Positions 7,336-15,585 of a stretch of 31,998 nt of DNA are shown piece by piece. The DNA comes from an uncultured Clostridium sp. Its GTDB lineage: Bacteria > Bacillota > Clostridia > Clostridiales > Clostridiaceae. The notes below the pieces were generated by a model that saw only the letters and a program-made list of their open reading frames with translations, searched no databases and was not told the DNA's origin. Positions within the stretch are counted from its first letter, which is position 1. Each line of letters begins with the position of its first letter. The DNA is taken from positions 1 through 31,998 of the forward strand of contig NZ_CALEVF010000222.1 of assembly GCF_937920395.1 (NCBI RefSeq), in the 5' to 3' direction. The position numbers and the translations under genes are program-made.

Positions 7336-7797
7336 TTATTCAGTTTTCATTTCTTCATTAATTTTTGCAGTTACATTATTAACAACAACTGACATTTTAT
7401 CAAAGATTTTGTTAACCTGTGAATCTTCATTATTTTTCTTTACAATTCTTATTTTATGCTTTGTTATAATAGCGAGGACCAGTCCTACAATTACTAGTGG
7501 TGTAGCTACTATTGTTAGAATAACCGCAAGTGTTATGCAAATGTTTAAAATCACATTATCATTTTTTTTAATTACTAATTTTGTTTCATTACATTTTTTA
7601 ATAAGAATTTTTATCTTTTTAAAAAAAGTACTTTCATTGCAAGTCTTTTCATCTGGTTTAATTTTGTTCTGCTTTTCAAGGTATATTAATGATTCAATGA
7701 TGTTACCCTCATTTTGCTCTAAAGCGTTTTTAGCATCCTCATAACTTACATTTGCTCTTTTTCTTAATTCATCAATTTGTTCTAAATTTATTGACAT
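7336..7797 (-). CDS. DUF4342 protein with an N-terminal UBA/TS-N-like domain
   Basis: A 153-aa protein. Residues 1-45 (IDELRKRANVSYEDAKNALE, then NIIESLIYLEKQNKI) form a UBA/EF-Ts-N-like three-helix domain. A basic linker (about 58-80) and one hydrophobic segment, probably one or two membrane passes (about 84-112), follow, then a polar tail. This is the layout of DUF4342 proteins, which are common in clostridia and of unknown function. The UBA-like fold suggests a protein-binding role at the membrane (inference). AAAGGAGG lies a few bases before the ATG. The gene is monocistronic and divergent from dbpA. Confidence 0.8.
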   Translation of the reverse strand: MSINLEQIDELRKRANVSYEDAKNALEQNEGNIIESLIYLEKQNKIKPDEKTCNESTFFKKIKILIKKCNETKLVIKKNDNVILNICITLAVILTIVATPLVIVGLVLAIITKHKIRIVKKNNEDSQVNKIFDKMSVVVNNVTAKINEEMKTE

Positions 7798-7992
7798 ATT
7801 TATTCCTCCTTTTATTTTGGTAGAGAACAGTTTTTACTTGGAAATGGGTTATTTGTTTTCTATATTTTTATTATATAACCTGTAAATTAAAGATTTATTA
7901 GTAGAAGATTAGAATCACATTAGAATATATTCAATGATATATACAAATTTATAATATTTTAAAAATTATAATATGAATTATAGTCTTAATCA

Positions 7993-8001
7993 TGGTATAA
8001 T
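7993..8001 (+). promoter_or_regulatory. Extended -10 promoter for dbpA
   Basis: TGGTATAAT is a consensus extended -10 element, 72 bp before the dbpA start. The -35 region is weak, as is common when an extended -10 is present. Confidence 0.6.
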
Positions 8002-8072
8002 AGAGACTTATGAGCTGAAAATTCATTTAAGGCATACTTAAAATTATATATAAAACAAGAGAGGAAGTTAAA

Positions 8073-9518
8073 ATGAGTAACATGAAATTTGAGGAATTTA
8101 ACATTAGTGAAGAAATATTAAAAGCAATTAAAAATTTAGAATATAAAAAGCCATCAGATGTACAAGCTGCGGTAATACCTATAGCGCTTGAAGGCAGAGA
8201 TATTATTGTAAAATCACAAACTGGCAGTGGAAAAACTGCTGCCTTTGCTATACCACTTTGCGAAAGTGCTAATGTAGATGAAACAGAGCCACAGGCTTTG
8301 GTATTAACACCTACTAGAGAATTAGCACTTCAAGTAAGTCAAGATATAACAAACATAGGAAGATATAAAAAAATTAGAGCAATTGCTGTTTTTGGTAAGC
8401 AACCAATAGAAATGCAAAAGAAACAACTTAAGCAAAGAGTACATGTAGTTGTAGGTACACCAGGAAGAACCTTAGACCATATTGAAAGAGGCTCTATTAA
8501 TTTATCCAAGGTTAAATACCTAATATTAGATGAAGCAGATGAAATGCTTAGCATGGGGTTTATAGAGCAAGTAGAAGCAGTTATTAAGGCTATCCCTAAA
8601 AATAGAATTACTATGTTATTTTCAGCTACAATACCAGAATCAATAGAAGCAATATGCACAAAATATATGGTTAACCCTGTTAAAGTAGAAATAAACCCTG
8701 AGAAGTTAACAGTTGATAGGATTGATCAAATATGTTATGAGGTAGATGAAGATAGAAAATTTAGTTTACTTAAGAGATTACTGTATATTGAAAATCCAGA
8801 TTCTTGCATTGTATTTTGTAGAACAAAAGAAAATGTTGACGAAATTACTGTTCAAATGAAGAATCGTCATTATTCATGCATTAAGATACATGGCGGTATG
8901 ATTCAAAATGATAGATTAGATGCCATGGAGAGATTTAGAAAAGGCGAATTTAGGTTTCTAGTGGCTACAGATGTTGCTGCAAGGGGAATCGATGTTGAAA
9001 ATATAACACATATTATAAATTATAATTTACCAATTGAAAGAGGTAATTATGTACATAGAATAGGGAGAACTGGACGTGCAGGAAAAAAAGGAAAAGCTAT
9101 AACTTTTGTTACTCGTAATGAAGAAAGATTTTTAAAGGCTATAGAACAGTATATTGGTATGGAAATACCAAAGGGATCAATTCCAACAAAGGAAAATTCT
9201 GAGCCTTTTAGGGAGGCATTTTATAAAAAACATGATGCTAAACCTGTTATTAAAAAGACTAAATCATCAAATTTTAATGGCGATATAATGAAAATATATA
9301 TCAGTGCAGGAAAAAAGAAAAAAATAAGGACTGTTGATATTGTAGGTACTATTTGTAATATAGAAGGAATCGATTCTGATGACATAGGTATTATAGATAT
9401 TCAAGATAGTTTTTCACATGTAGATATTATGAATGGAAAGGGTAAGTTAGTGTTAAAAGCTCTTGAAAATGGTACAATAAAAGGAAAAACTATTAGGGCT
9501 GAGAAGGCAAATAAATAA
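8073..9518 (+). CDS. dbpA: DEAD-box RNA helicase DbpA
   Basis: A 481-aa ATP-dependent RNA helicase, matching the length of B. subtilis DbpA (YxiN). Motifs in order are: the Q motif (about 8-31), I SQTGSGKT (48-55), Ia PTRELALQ, Ib TPGR, II DEAD (153-156), III SAT (184-186), IV VFCRTKE, V ATDVAARGID and VI HRIGRTGRAG. The last 75 residues (from about GDIMKIYISAGKKKKIR) form the DbpA RNA-binding domain, an RRM-like fold that targets hairpin 92 of 23S rRNA. This supports a role in large-subunit assembly. GAGAGGAAG precedes the ATG. The gene is transcribed alone from an extended -10 promoter and ends at a long hairpin. CshA-type helicases lack this C-terminal domain, so dbpA is the better name. 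Confidence 0.93.
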   Translation: MSNMKFEEFNISEEILKAIKNLEYKKPSDVQAAVIPIALEGRDIIVKSQTGSGKTAAFAIPLCESANVDETEPQALVLTPTRELALQVSQDITNIGRYKKIRAIAVFGKQPIEMQKKQLKQRVHVVVGTPGRTLDHIERGSINLSKVKYLILDEADEMLSMGFIEQVEAVIKAIPKNRITMLFSATIPESIEAICTKYMVNPVKVEINPEKLTVDRIDQICYEVDEDRKFSLLKRLLYIENPDSCIVFCRTKENVDEITVQMKNRHYSCIKIHGGMIQNDRLDAMERFRKGEFRFLVATDVAARGIDVENITHIINYNLPIERGNYVHRIGRTGRAGKKGKAITFVTRNEERFLKAIEQYIGMEIPKGSIPTKENSEPFREAFYKKHDAKPVIKKTKSSNFNGDIMKIYISAGKKKKIRTVDIVGTICNIEGIDSDDIGIIDIQDSFSHVDIMNGKGKLVLKALENGTIKGKTIRAEKANK

Positions 9519-9602
9519 TATTAAATAACATTACTTTAAAAGAAATTGGATGATTGTATTACTGAGTTATAAGCAATATTATATTTATATGAATTTAAAA
9601 GA

Positions 9603-9660
9603 TAATAGTAAAAAGAGATTTAAGTAGAATATAATTTACTTAGGTCTCTTTTTACTATTA
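9603..9660. terminator. Bidirectional terminator between dbpA and the DUF975 gene
   Basis: Outer arms TAATAGTAAAAAGAGA (9603-9618) and its complement (9645-9660) enclose an inner TAAGTA/TACTTA stem. It serves two convergent genes. Confidence 0.8.
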
Positions 9661-9717
9661 CAAAGGAGTGTATAAATATCAGTTCAATAAAATAAAATTT
9701 GTACTATTATGTGTTTA

Positions 9718-10371
9718 TTAACTTATGCTGTGAAAAAAATTATCAGTATGATTTTCATTTAAATTTTTAGTTTTTAAATTTTCATAGAAGTTTGCAAACG
9801 AGGAGTACATGTAAGGAGATAACCATAAATAACCGATGTATATTGTTAAAGTTGAAAGTATTCCCCAACCTATAAAACTTAATTGAAGGCAAAACAACTT
9901 CCATTTATAACCATACATCATTTTTTTACTCTCTTTTAAAGCATCCATAGCACTTAATTCTGGGTTGTCACTTAGTATATAAAATACCAAAAAGTAACTA
10001 TAAGATGCAATTATTCCAGGAATTATAAGGAGTAAAGTCCAAAGACAAACAAACACAGTTATTAATAATTGTGCAAGTACTGCTGAAGAAAAATTATTAA
10101 AACCATCAAATATATTTTCAAATATAAAAGGTTCATGTCTAGCAAACTTTAAAAAACAAGTTATAAAGCCTAAAGTTATAGGACCAGATACTAATATAAA
10201 AATAACTGGACCTAGGAATGGGATAAAAATAATAACACAACCTATTACTGATAGCATCATACTATACAGAAAACATAATAAAATGGCATTACCCCAATTT
10301 CCTTTGAGTTGTTCTCTTGCAGAGCGTCTAAAATCTGAACTTATTTTAATAGAGTGATTGTTGAATTCCAT
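9718..10371 (-). CDS. DUF975 family integral membrane protein
   Basis: A 217-aa polytopic membrane protein. The cytoplasmic start (SSDFRRSAREQLKGNWGNAI) is the typical DUF975 signature, followed by hydrophobic segments at about 28-52, 54-75, 95-125 and 160-185. The block LLLIIPGIIASYSYFLVFYILSD, then SAMDALKESKKMMYGYKWKLF, is also typical. The family is widespread in Firmicutes and has no established function. GGGGAGGAA lies just before the ATG. It stands alone; nothing nearby hints at a partner. Confidence 0.85.
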   Translation of the reverse strand: MEFNNHSIKISSDFRRSAREQLKGNWGNAILLCFLYSMMLSVIGCVIIFIPFLGPVIFILVSGPITLGFITCFLKFARHEPFIFENIFDGFNNFSSAVLAQLLITVFVCLWTLLLIIPGIIASYSYFLVFYILSDNPELSAMDALKESKKMMYGYKWKLFCLQLSFIGWGILSTLTIYIGYLWLSPYMYSSFANFYENLKTKNLNENHTDNFFHSIS

Positions 10372-10764
10372 ATGTTCCTCCCCTAAGTAGTTAATAATTA
10401 GTTTATGTATATATTACAATGATTTATTGTAATATATTAACGTGATTTTATATAAAAATTTACTAATAAAACAATGAGGTAATACACATTATATTATCAT
10501 AGTGTATACATATATACTAGTATTTGCTTTTTAATTTCTATCTTTTGAAGGTACATAGATAGGAACGAATTTGGCATAATATTCATAGAGTTATAATATT
10601 GTTTACAAATATAATTCAAATTTTCTTTGATATGTGTTAAAATGTAAAAGTTGTGGAAAAGATTTTGTAAATGATGATTTTAAAACAAACAACTAGGCTT
10701 TATAGAATATATTAATTCTAATATATATGATAAATAATATTACCTGTTAAAAAGGAGAGCTATA
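10372..10764. other. 393-bp divergent intergenic region
   Basis: This region holds the leaders of the leftward DUF975 gene and the rightward 108-aa gene. No coding frame, leader RNA or strong hairpin was seen. A small inverted pair CTATCT/AGATAG lies near 10536-10563, and a TTTGAT...TTAAAAT stretch near 10627-10643 may be part of a promoter. AAGGAG precedes the gene at 10765. Confidence 0.4.
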
Positions 10765-11091
10765 ATGAAAGCATTTCAAGATTTAGTAAATGAGACTTTA
10801 GAAGTTCAAGATTTAGAAGAACTAGAATCGGCAGCAGATTTATTTCAGTTTGGTATAGAAAAAGGATATTATAATAAACGACAAGCAGATCAATTTAATG
10901 TTACTTATTGGAAAATGAAAAACAAGTGTTTAGCTTATGAAGTTGCTAAAGAAATAAAAGGCAATAAATTAGATATAATTACTATGGTTACTAGTGCTCC
11001 AACAGAAATAAAAGATAATATACGAGAACTTACTAATTATGTTAATGGACGGGTTAAAGCTTTGAAGGGTAAAATGAACGGTATTAGATAG
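10765..11091 (+). CDS. Hypothetical protein, 108 aa, helical
   Basis: I do not recognise this protein. It is 108 aa, without signal peptide or membrane segment, and looks all-helical. An acidic N-terminal third (VNETLEVQDLEELESAADL) is followed by a mixed middle (FGIEKGYYNKRQADQFNVTY) and a basic C-terminus (NGRVKALKGKMNGIR). AAGGAG lies 7 nt before the ATG, and a terminator follows directly, so it is a real monocistronic gene. Its low cysteine content and even charge suggest a small cytosolic protein. Confidence 0.7.
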   Translation: MKAFQDLVNETLEVQDLEELESAADLFQFGIEKGYYNKRQADQFNVTYWKMKNKCLAYEVAKEIKGNKLDIITMVTSAPTEIKDNIRELTNYVNGRVKALKGKMNGIR

Positions 11092-11125
11092 TGGCAATAT
11101 TTTTTAATAAGAACGATAAGAATAG

Positions 11126-11172
11126 AGGTATATATTATTATAATTAATTATAATAATATATACCTTTATTTA
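11126..11172 (+). terminator. Perfect-palindrome terminator after the 108-aa gene
   Basis: AGGTATATATTATTATAATT (11126-11145) is followed directly by its exact complement (11146-11165), a 40-bp loopless palindrome, then a T-rich tail. Few G/C pairs support it, so termination efficiency is uncertain. Confidence 0.6.
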
Positions 11173-11264
11173 TATAATCCTGATTTAAAAAATTAATTTA
11201 AGGGTATAATAAATAATGTATTGGATGATTTTGAGAAAAGTTTTTAAAATGTTCAAAACAACTG

Positions 11265-11295
11265 TTGTATATGACGTAACGTAATGTGTTAGTAT
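11265..11295 (+). promoter_or_regulatory. MerR-type promoter with a 19-bp spacer and central dyad
   Basis: TTGTAT (11265-11270) and TAGTAT (11290-11295) are separated by 19 bp, longer than the normal 17. The spacer contains ATGACGTAACGTAAT (11271-11285), a near-perfect dyad (ATnACGT-A-ACGTnAT). Both traits mark promoters activated by MerR-family regulators, which underwind a long spacer. The start would be near 11302, ahead of the aminotransferase genes. No MerR gene lies in the window. Confidence 0.5.
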
Positions 11296-11433
11296 AAATA
11301 TAAAGCATATTTTTATTTTTCAACAATTGGAGAAAATTATGTGATTGAAATTAGAGATATAAAGTTTAAGCAAAAAATAAACAAAAAAATTAACTGTTTT
11401 AAAATAAAATTTAACATGAGAGGCAAGAGATAT

Positions 11434-12618
11434 ATGAAAATAAAGAATATCCCTTTTTCACCACCAGATATAACAGAAGTGGAGAAAAAACTTGTAATGG
11501 AGGTTTTAGATTCGGGATGGATTACAACGGGACCTAAGACTAAAGAGTTTGAAGATAAGATTTCTAACTATTGTGATGCAAATTATGCTGTAGCACTTGC
11601 AAGTGCTAGTGCAGGTTTAGAACTAATATTAAAAATTTATAATATTAGTGAGGGTGATGAGGTTATTACAACACCTTATACATATACAGCTACATCAAAT
11701 GTAATACTTCATAGAGGGGTTATACCAACATTTGTAGATGTAAAAAAAGATAGTTTTCTAATAGATGAGCGAAAATTAGCTATGGCAATTACTGCTAAAA
11801 CAAGAGCAATAATAACTGTAGATATAGGTGGAGTTCCTGTTGATTATGATGCTATAAGGGCAGTTATTAAGGAGAAAAATAGAGAAGATATTATATTTAT
11901 ATCAGATTCAGCCCATTCTTTTGGTGGGATATATAAGGGTAAAAAAGTTGGAGCACAAGCTGATTTTAATGTTTTTTCATTTCATGCAGTAAAAAATTTA
12001 ATGACTGCAGAAGGCGGAGCAATTACTTTTAATGATAATAAATTCAAAGGTAAACAAGACTTAGCTAAAGAGTTTAAAATAACTTCACTCCAAGGTCAGT
12101 CAAAGAATGCTTTGGAGAAAATGAAAGCAGGAGCTTGGAAATATGATATAATAACAGATGGTATGAAATGTAATATGACAGATATTAATGCAGCTATAGG
12201 GCTTGGACAAATTGGAAGATATGAAGGTATGCTTACAAGGCGTAAAGCTATCTTTGATATATATACTAAAGCTCTTAGTACTAAACAGTGGGCAATTATT
12301 CCTTTTACAAAGGATGAGATTAGAGAGACTTCATATCATCTATATACTTTAAGGTTAAAAGGATTTAAGGAAGCACAAAGAGATGAATTAATACAAAAGC
12401 TTGCTGATATAGAGATAGCTACAAATGTTCATTTTACACCTTTACCAATGTTTACACTTTATAAAAATCTTGGGTATTCTATAAAAGATTATCCAAATGC
12501 ATATAATCAGTATGCTAATGAAATAACACTTCCAGTATACTCAACACTTAAATTAGAAGATGCACAGTATGTAGTAAGCAATGTAATAAAATGTGCTGAA
12601 AAGATAATAGTTAAATAA
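11434..12618 (+). CDS. DegT/DnrJ/EryC1/StrS-family aminotransferase (first of two)
   Basis: A PLP-dependent sugar aminotransferase of 394 aa. Family landmarks are PFSPPDIT and GWITTGPKTKEFE near the N-terminus, a phosphate-binding SASAGLEL stretch, Asp158 in SDSAHSFGG that binds the pyridine nitrogen, and the catalytic Lys187 in FSFHAVKNLMTAEGGAI. The C-terminal HLYTLRL and VHFTPLPMF segments complete the sugar site. Such enzymes put an amino group on nucleotide-linked keto-sugars for surface glycans. I start at the ATG at 11434, where homologues begin. A GTG at 11341 in the same frame has a good GGAG site 8 nt upstream and would add 31 lysine-rich residues, so that start cannot be excluded. 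A second aminotransferase follows after 25 bp. Confidence 0.88.
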   Translation: MKIKNIPFSPPDITEVEKKLVMEVLDSGWITTGPKTKEFEDKISNYCDANYAVALASASAGLELILKIYNISEGDEVITTPYTYTATSNVILHRGVIPTFVDVKKDSFLIDERKLAMAITAKTRAIITVDIGGVPVDYDAIRAVIKEKNREDIIFISDSAHSFGGIYKGKKVGAQADFNVFSFHAVKNLMTAEGGAITFNDNKFKGKQDLAKEFKITSLQGQSKNALEKMKAGAWKYDIITDGMKCNMTDINAAIGLGQIGRYEGMLTRRKAIFDIYTKALSTKQWAIIPFTKDEIRETSYHLYTLRLKGFKEAQRDELIQKLADIEIATNVHFTPLPMFTLYKNLGYSIKDYPNAYNQYANEITLPVYSTLKLEDAQYVVSNVIKCAEKIIVK

Positions 12619-12643
12619 TAAGCAGTAAAATGGAGGTTGCATT

Positions 12644-13774
12644 GTGAAAGTTAAATTTTTTACACCGACAAGAGAGTACCAAGAGAAAAAATTAGAATTT
12701 GACAGTGCTGTACTAGGCTTTATGGAAAGAGGAGTATCAATGCTTGGTAAAGAAGTAACTGATTTTGAAGAATCGGTTAAAGAATTTACTGGAGCTAAAT
12801 ATGCAATTGGTGTTGCATCAGGTACAGATGCATTGGTAATGGCATCTGATATACTGGGATTTAAAGAAGGAAAGGAAGTAATAACTTCACCATTTACTTT
12901 TTTAGCTTCTGCATCTTGCATTGCTAAAAATGGTGCAAAACCTGTATTCGTTGATATTGTTGAAGAAACTTTTGGTATAGATGCTAATAAAATTGAGGAA
13001 AAAATAACAAAGGATACAGTAGGAATCCTTCCAATCCATTTATTTTCACAAATGAGTGATATGGATAAAATTACGGATATAGCAATTAGTCATGATTTAA
13101 GAGTTCTTGAAGATTCAGCAGAATCTTTTGGTATGAGATGGAAAGGAAATGGAACTGAATATAAACATGCGGGTACTATAGGAGATTTTGGTGTGTTCTC
13201 ATTTTTCCCAACAAAGACTTTAGGAGCATATGGTGATGCAGGAATGATAGTAACCAATGATGAAAACTTAGCTAACCTTGCTAAGATGTATAGGGTTCAT
13301 GGAGCATCTAGAAAATATCATTATGATTTTATTGGTTATAATTCAAGACTTGATGCTATTCAGGCATGTATATTACAAGTTAAAATTAAATATATAAATA
13401 ATGCAATAAAAAAGAGAAATCATATTGCAAAGTTATATATGAAAGGATTACAAGAATGTGAGTTTGTTAAAATACCTAAAATAATAGGGAATCAAAAATC
13501 CGTTTATTATGCATTTAATGTATTAGCTGATAGACGTGATGAACTTTCAGAATATTTAAAAGCAAATGAAATAGGAACTAGTATTTATTATCCAATTCCA
13601 CTTCATCTTCAAAAATGCTTTGCATATCTTGGATACAAAAAAGGAGATTTCCCAGTAGCTGAAAAGACATGTGAAAGAATAATTGCACTTCCTATATATC
13701 CAGAGATAACGGAAGAAGAAGTAGAATTTGTTTGCGAAACTATTAAGAAATTTTATAAAATAAATAATATTTAA
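12644..13774 (+). CDS. DegT/DnrJ/EryC1/StrS-family aminotransferase (second of two)
   Basis: A 376-aa PLP enzyme related to, but clearly distinct from, the upstream one. Landmarks are VASGTDALVMASDIL (phosphate loop), TSPFTFLASA, IHLFSQMSDM, Asp157 in LEDSAESFG, catalytic Lys191 in FSFFPTKTLGAYGDAG, the GYNSRLDAIQA motif and SIYYPIPLHLQ near the substrate site. The resemblance is to QdtB/FdtB/WecE-like enzymes that aminate dTDP-, UDP- or GDP-keto-sugars. It starts with GTG; GGAGG lies 7 nt upstream. It is cotranscribed with its partner. No epimerase, dehydratase or glycosyltransferase is adjacent, so the sugar cannot be named. Confidence 0.9.
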   Translation: MKVKFFTPTREYQEKKLEFDSAVLGFMERGVSMLGKEVTDFEESVKEFTGAKYAIGVASGTDALVMASDILGFKEGKEVITSPFTFLASASCIAKNGAKPVFVDIVEETFGIDANKIEEKITKDTVGILPIHLFSQMSDMDKITDIAISHDLRVLEDSAESFGMRWKGNGTEYKHAGTIGDFGVFSFFPTKTLGAYGDAGMIVTNDENLANLAKMYRVHGASRKYHYDFIGYNSRLDAIQACILQVKIKYINNAIKKRNHIAKLYMKGLQECEFVKIPKIIGNQKSVYYAFNVLADRRDELSEYLKANEIGTSIYYPIPLHLQKCFAYLGYKKGDFPVAEKTCERIIALPIYPEITEEEVEFVCETIKKFYKINNI

Positions 13775-13811
13775 AAAAATGATGGCTTTATTTTGCTGAA
13801 AAGGAGAACTT

Positions 13812-14012
13812 ATGGATATTGAGATTAAAGAAATGTTATTAGAAATGAAAAAAGATATCGCTGATATTAGTGTGAGACTAAAAAACATTGAAAATAATCA
13901 AGCTAATGTGGCAAACGCTGAACATAAAAATTGGCATATGTTAGCGGATAAGTTAGGACAATATGATTTAATATTACACAAAATTTATGGGAAAAAAGCT
14001 TCTGATAAATAG
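13812..14012 (+). CDS. Small coiled-coil hypothetical protein, 66 aa
   Basis: I do not recognise this protein beyond its shape. It is 66 aa. Residues 4-36 (EIKEMLLEMKKDIADISVRL, then KNIENN) have the heptad pattern of a coiled coil, followed by a short helical region with NWHMLADKLGQYD and a basic tail. AAAGGAGA precedes the ATG. It lies 37 bp after the second aminotransferase with no terminator in between and is followed by a strong terminator, so it is probably the last gene of that operon. A link to sugar metabolism is not evident. Confidence 0.65.
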   Translation: MDIEIKEMLLEMKKDIADISVRLKNIENNQANVANAEHKNWHMLADKLGQYDLILHKIYGKKASDK

Positions 14013-14040
14013 AGATAATAGATCAAAAAATAATAAAGTA

Positions 14041-14087
14041 AATAGTAGTGAGCACACCAATAAGTGTACTCACTACTATTTTTTTTT
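14041..14087 (+). terminator. Terminator of the aminotransferase operon
   Basis: AATAGTAGTGAG (14041-14052) pairs with CTCACTACTATT (14069-14080), with an inner ACAC/GTGT stem, and is followed by nine T residues. This is a classical strong terminator. Confidence 0.9.
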
Positions 14088-14101
14088 ACTATTATTAAAT
14101 T

Positions 14102-14129
14102 TTGACATTTTATAAAAAAAAGATATTAA
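14102..14129 (+). promoter_or_regulatory. Promoter for the DUF2812 gene
   Basis: A consensus TTGACA (14102-14107) is spaced 16 bp from TATTAA (14124-14129). It immediately follows the operon terminator and lies 66 bp before the DUF2812 start. Confidence 0.6.
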
Positions 14130-14194
14130 TAGAAGAATATTTATGGTAAGAAGTGGAGAGGAAGCTTTAAAATATTTAGAGAGGGATGATCTTA

Positions 14195-14521
14195 ATGGAA
14201 AAGAAGAATAGATATATTTTAAATATGGGGTTGGCGTTTGATGAAGATAGAGTTATGAGAAAATTAAGTCAAACGGCTAAAGAAGGCTGGATTCTTGAGG
14301 GGATGTCCTTAATAAAGTATAAGTTGGTAAAAGGGCAAGCGAGAGATATTGTTTACTCCATGGATTACAAAGATTTAGGAACAGAGGATAATATGGAATA
14401 TTTTGAAATATTTCAAAGTAGTGGTTGGGAGCATGTGTGTTCTTATGGACCATTTCACTTTTTTTGTGCTTCGCCTGAAATTTTTCCTATATATACAGAA
14501 ATGGTAAGTATTTCATATTAG
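14195..14521 (+). CDS. DUF2812 family protein
   Basis: A 108-aa protein whose body (AFDEDRVMRKLSQTAKEGWI, then YKLVKGQARDIVYSMDYKDL and SSGWEHVCSYGPFHFF) follows the DUF2812 pattern: a helix with a conserved W, then a beta-rich half ending in a second W. The function of the family is unknown; members often sit beside PadR regulators or anti-sigma-like membrane genes, but none is here. The ATG at 14195 is chosen because GAGAGGG lies 9 nt upstream, while the ATG at 14186 abuts that site. An upstream 22-codon frame (14143-14211, SGEEALKYLERDD) overlaps the start. It resembles a scrap of a response-regulator receiver domain, but has no ribosome binding site. Confidence 0.72.
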   Translation: MEKKNRYILNMGLAFDEDRVMRKLSQTAKEGWILEGMSLIKYKLVKGQARDIVYSMDYKDLGTEDNMEYFEIFQSSGWEHVCSYGPFHFFCASPEIFPIYTEMVSISY

Positions 14522-14675
14522 ATAAAAGAAAAAAGAATTTTAAATAAAAATAACAAAATGAATTTAAAATAGTATTTATTATTTAAGCAAAAACATATTA
14601 GAGTAAAGATATAAAATAAATGCTATAATTAGAAAATGAGGTAAAATGAATATATAATTGCTGTAGGAGGTATTT

Positions 14676-15407
14676 ATGACAACTAGCATGTTAAAATTTA
14701 TTGCATGTTTATTAATGCTAATTGATCATATGGGGGCAGTTTTTTTTCCTAGAATTATAATTTTAAGAATGATAGGAAGAATATCATATCCTATATTTGC
14801 TTATTTAATAGCTATTGGGTATTGTAAAACAAGTTCGTTTTATAAATATATATGTAGACTTTTAATATTCGCATTAGTATCGCAAATACCATTTTCATTA
14901 GTTTTTAGTGAACGAATTAAAATTCATAGCTTCTTTGACTTTTTTATTTTCATTTTTGGAAGACCATATTTACATTTGAATATTTTTTTTACTTTAGCAA
15001 TTGGATTAATTGCAATTCGTGTATGGGACATAGTAAAGTCATTGCTTTTTAAAACAATGACTATTTTAGGATTAGGCATAATTGCTGAAATCTTTAATAC
15101 TGATTATGGTCTTTATGGAGTTGCTATTATATTAGCATTTTATATTTTTATAGACAGCAAAGTTAAAATAGTTATTTCACAAGTTATTGTATATTTAGTA
15201 TTTAGTGCATTGCAAATTTTATTGTATGTGTATGAAATTCAAGGAAAAGCAATAAATATTAGTTGGTTTATTCAAATGTTATCACTTTTATCACTGATTT
15301 TTATATTTAAATATAATGGTCATAAGGGTAGAGATTTGAGATATGTTTTTTATGCTTTTTATCCAATACATTTATTAATATTTGGTGCATTAAAAATTTT
15401 AATGTAA
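14676..15407 (+). CDS. TraX family membrane protein
   Basis: A 243-aa polytopic membrane protein of the TraX family, named after the F-pilin N-acetylase. The opening MLKFIACLLMLIDHMGAVFF with the intramembrane D-H pair, then RMIGRISYPIFAYLIAIGY and later YGVAIILAFYIF, and the C-terminal YVFYAFYPIHLLIFG with its conserved Tyr-Pro-x-His are diagnostic. About eight membrane segments are visible. Chromosomal Firmicute members are not tied to conjugation and may be acyltransferases for surface molecules (inference). TAGGAGG lies 7 nt before the ATG. The gene is alone and no clear terminator follows. Confidence 0.87.
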   Translation: MTTSMLKFIACLLMLIDHMGAVFFPRIIILRMIGRISYPIFAYLIAIGYCKTSSFYKYICRLLIFALVSQIPFSLVFSERIKIHSFFDFFIFIFGRPYLHLNIFFTLAIGLIAIRVWDIVKSLLFKTMTILGLGIIAEIFNTDYGLYGVAIILAFYIFIDSKVKIVISQVIVYLVFSALQILLYVYEIQGKAINISWFIQMLSLLSLIFIFKYNGHKGRDLRYVFYAFYPIHLLIFGALKILM

Positions 15408-15585
15408 AGTTAATATTTATATTCATAAAATGGAAAAGGGAAATATTTGATTTTAATAAAATCCTATAATATGGATTAATTGTTTTAATATAAATACTAA
15501 AATTTAAATTGATTTAATGAATTGTAGTATTTAGAATAAAGTTAAAAATTTTAAAAAAAATATTTTATACCATAATAGGTGAAAA

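Noticed and set aside
7325..7744. Rightward hydrophobic frame opposite the DUF4342 gene
   Set aside because: The DUF4342 frame has a ribosome binding site, a terminator and a recognised domain layout; the opposite frame has none.
14676..15407. TraX-family gene as evidence for a conjugative element
   Set aside because: No relaxase, mating-pair or integrase genes are near; chromosomal TraX-like genes are common in clostridia.
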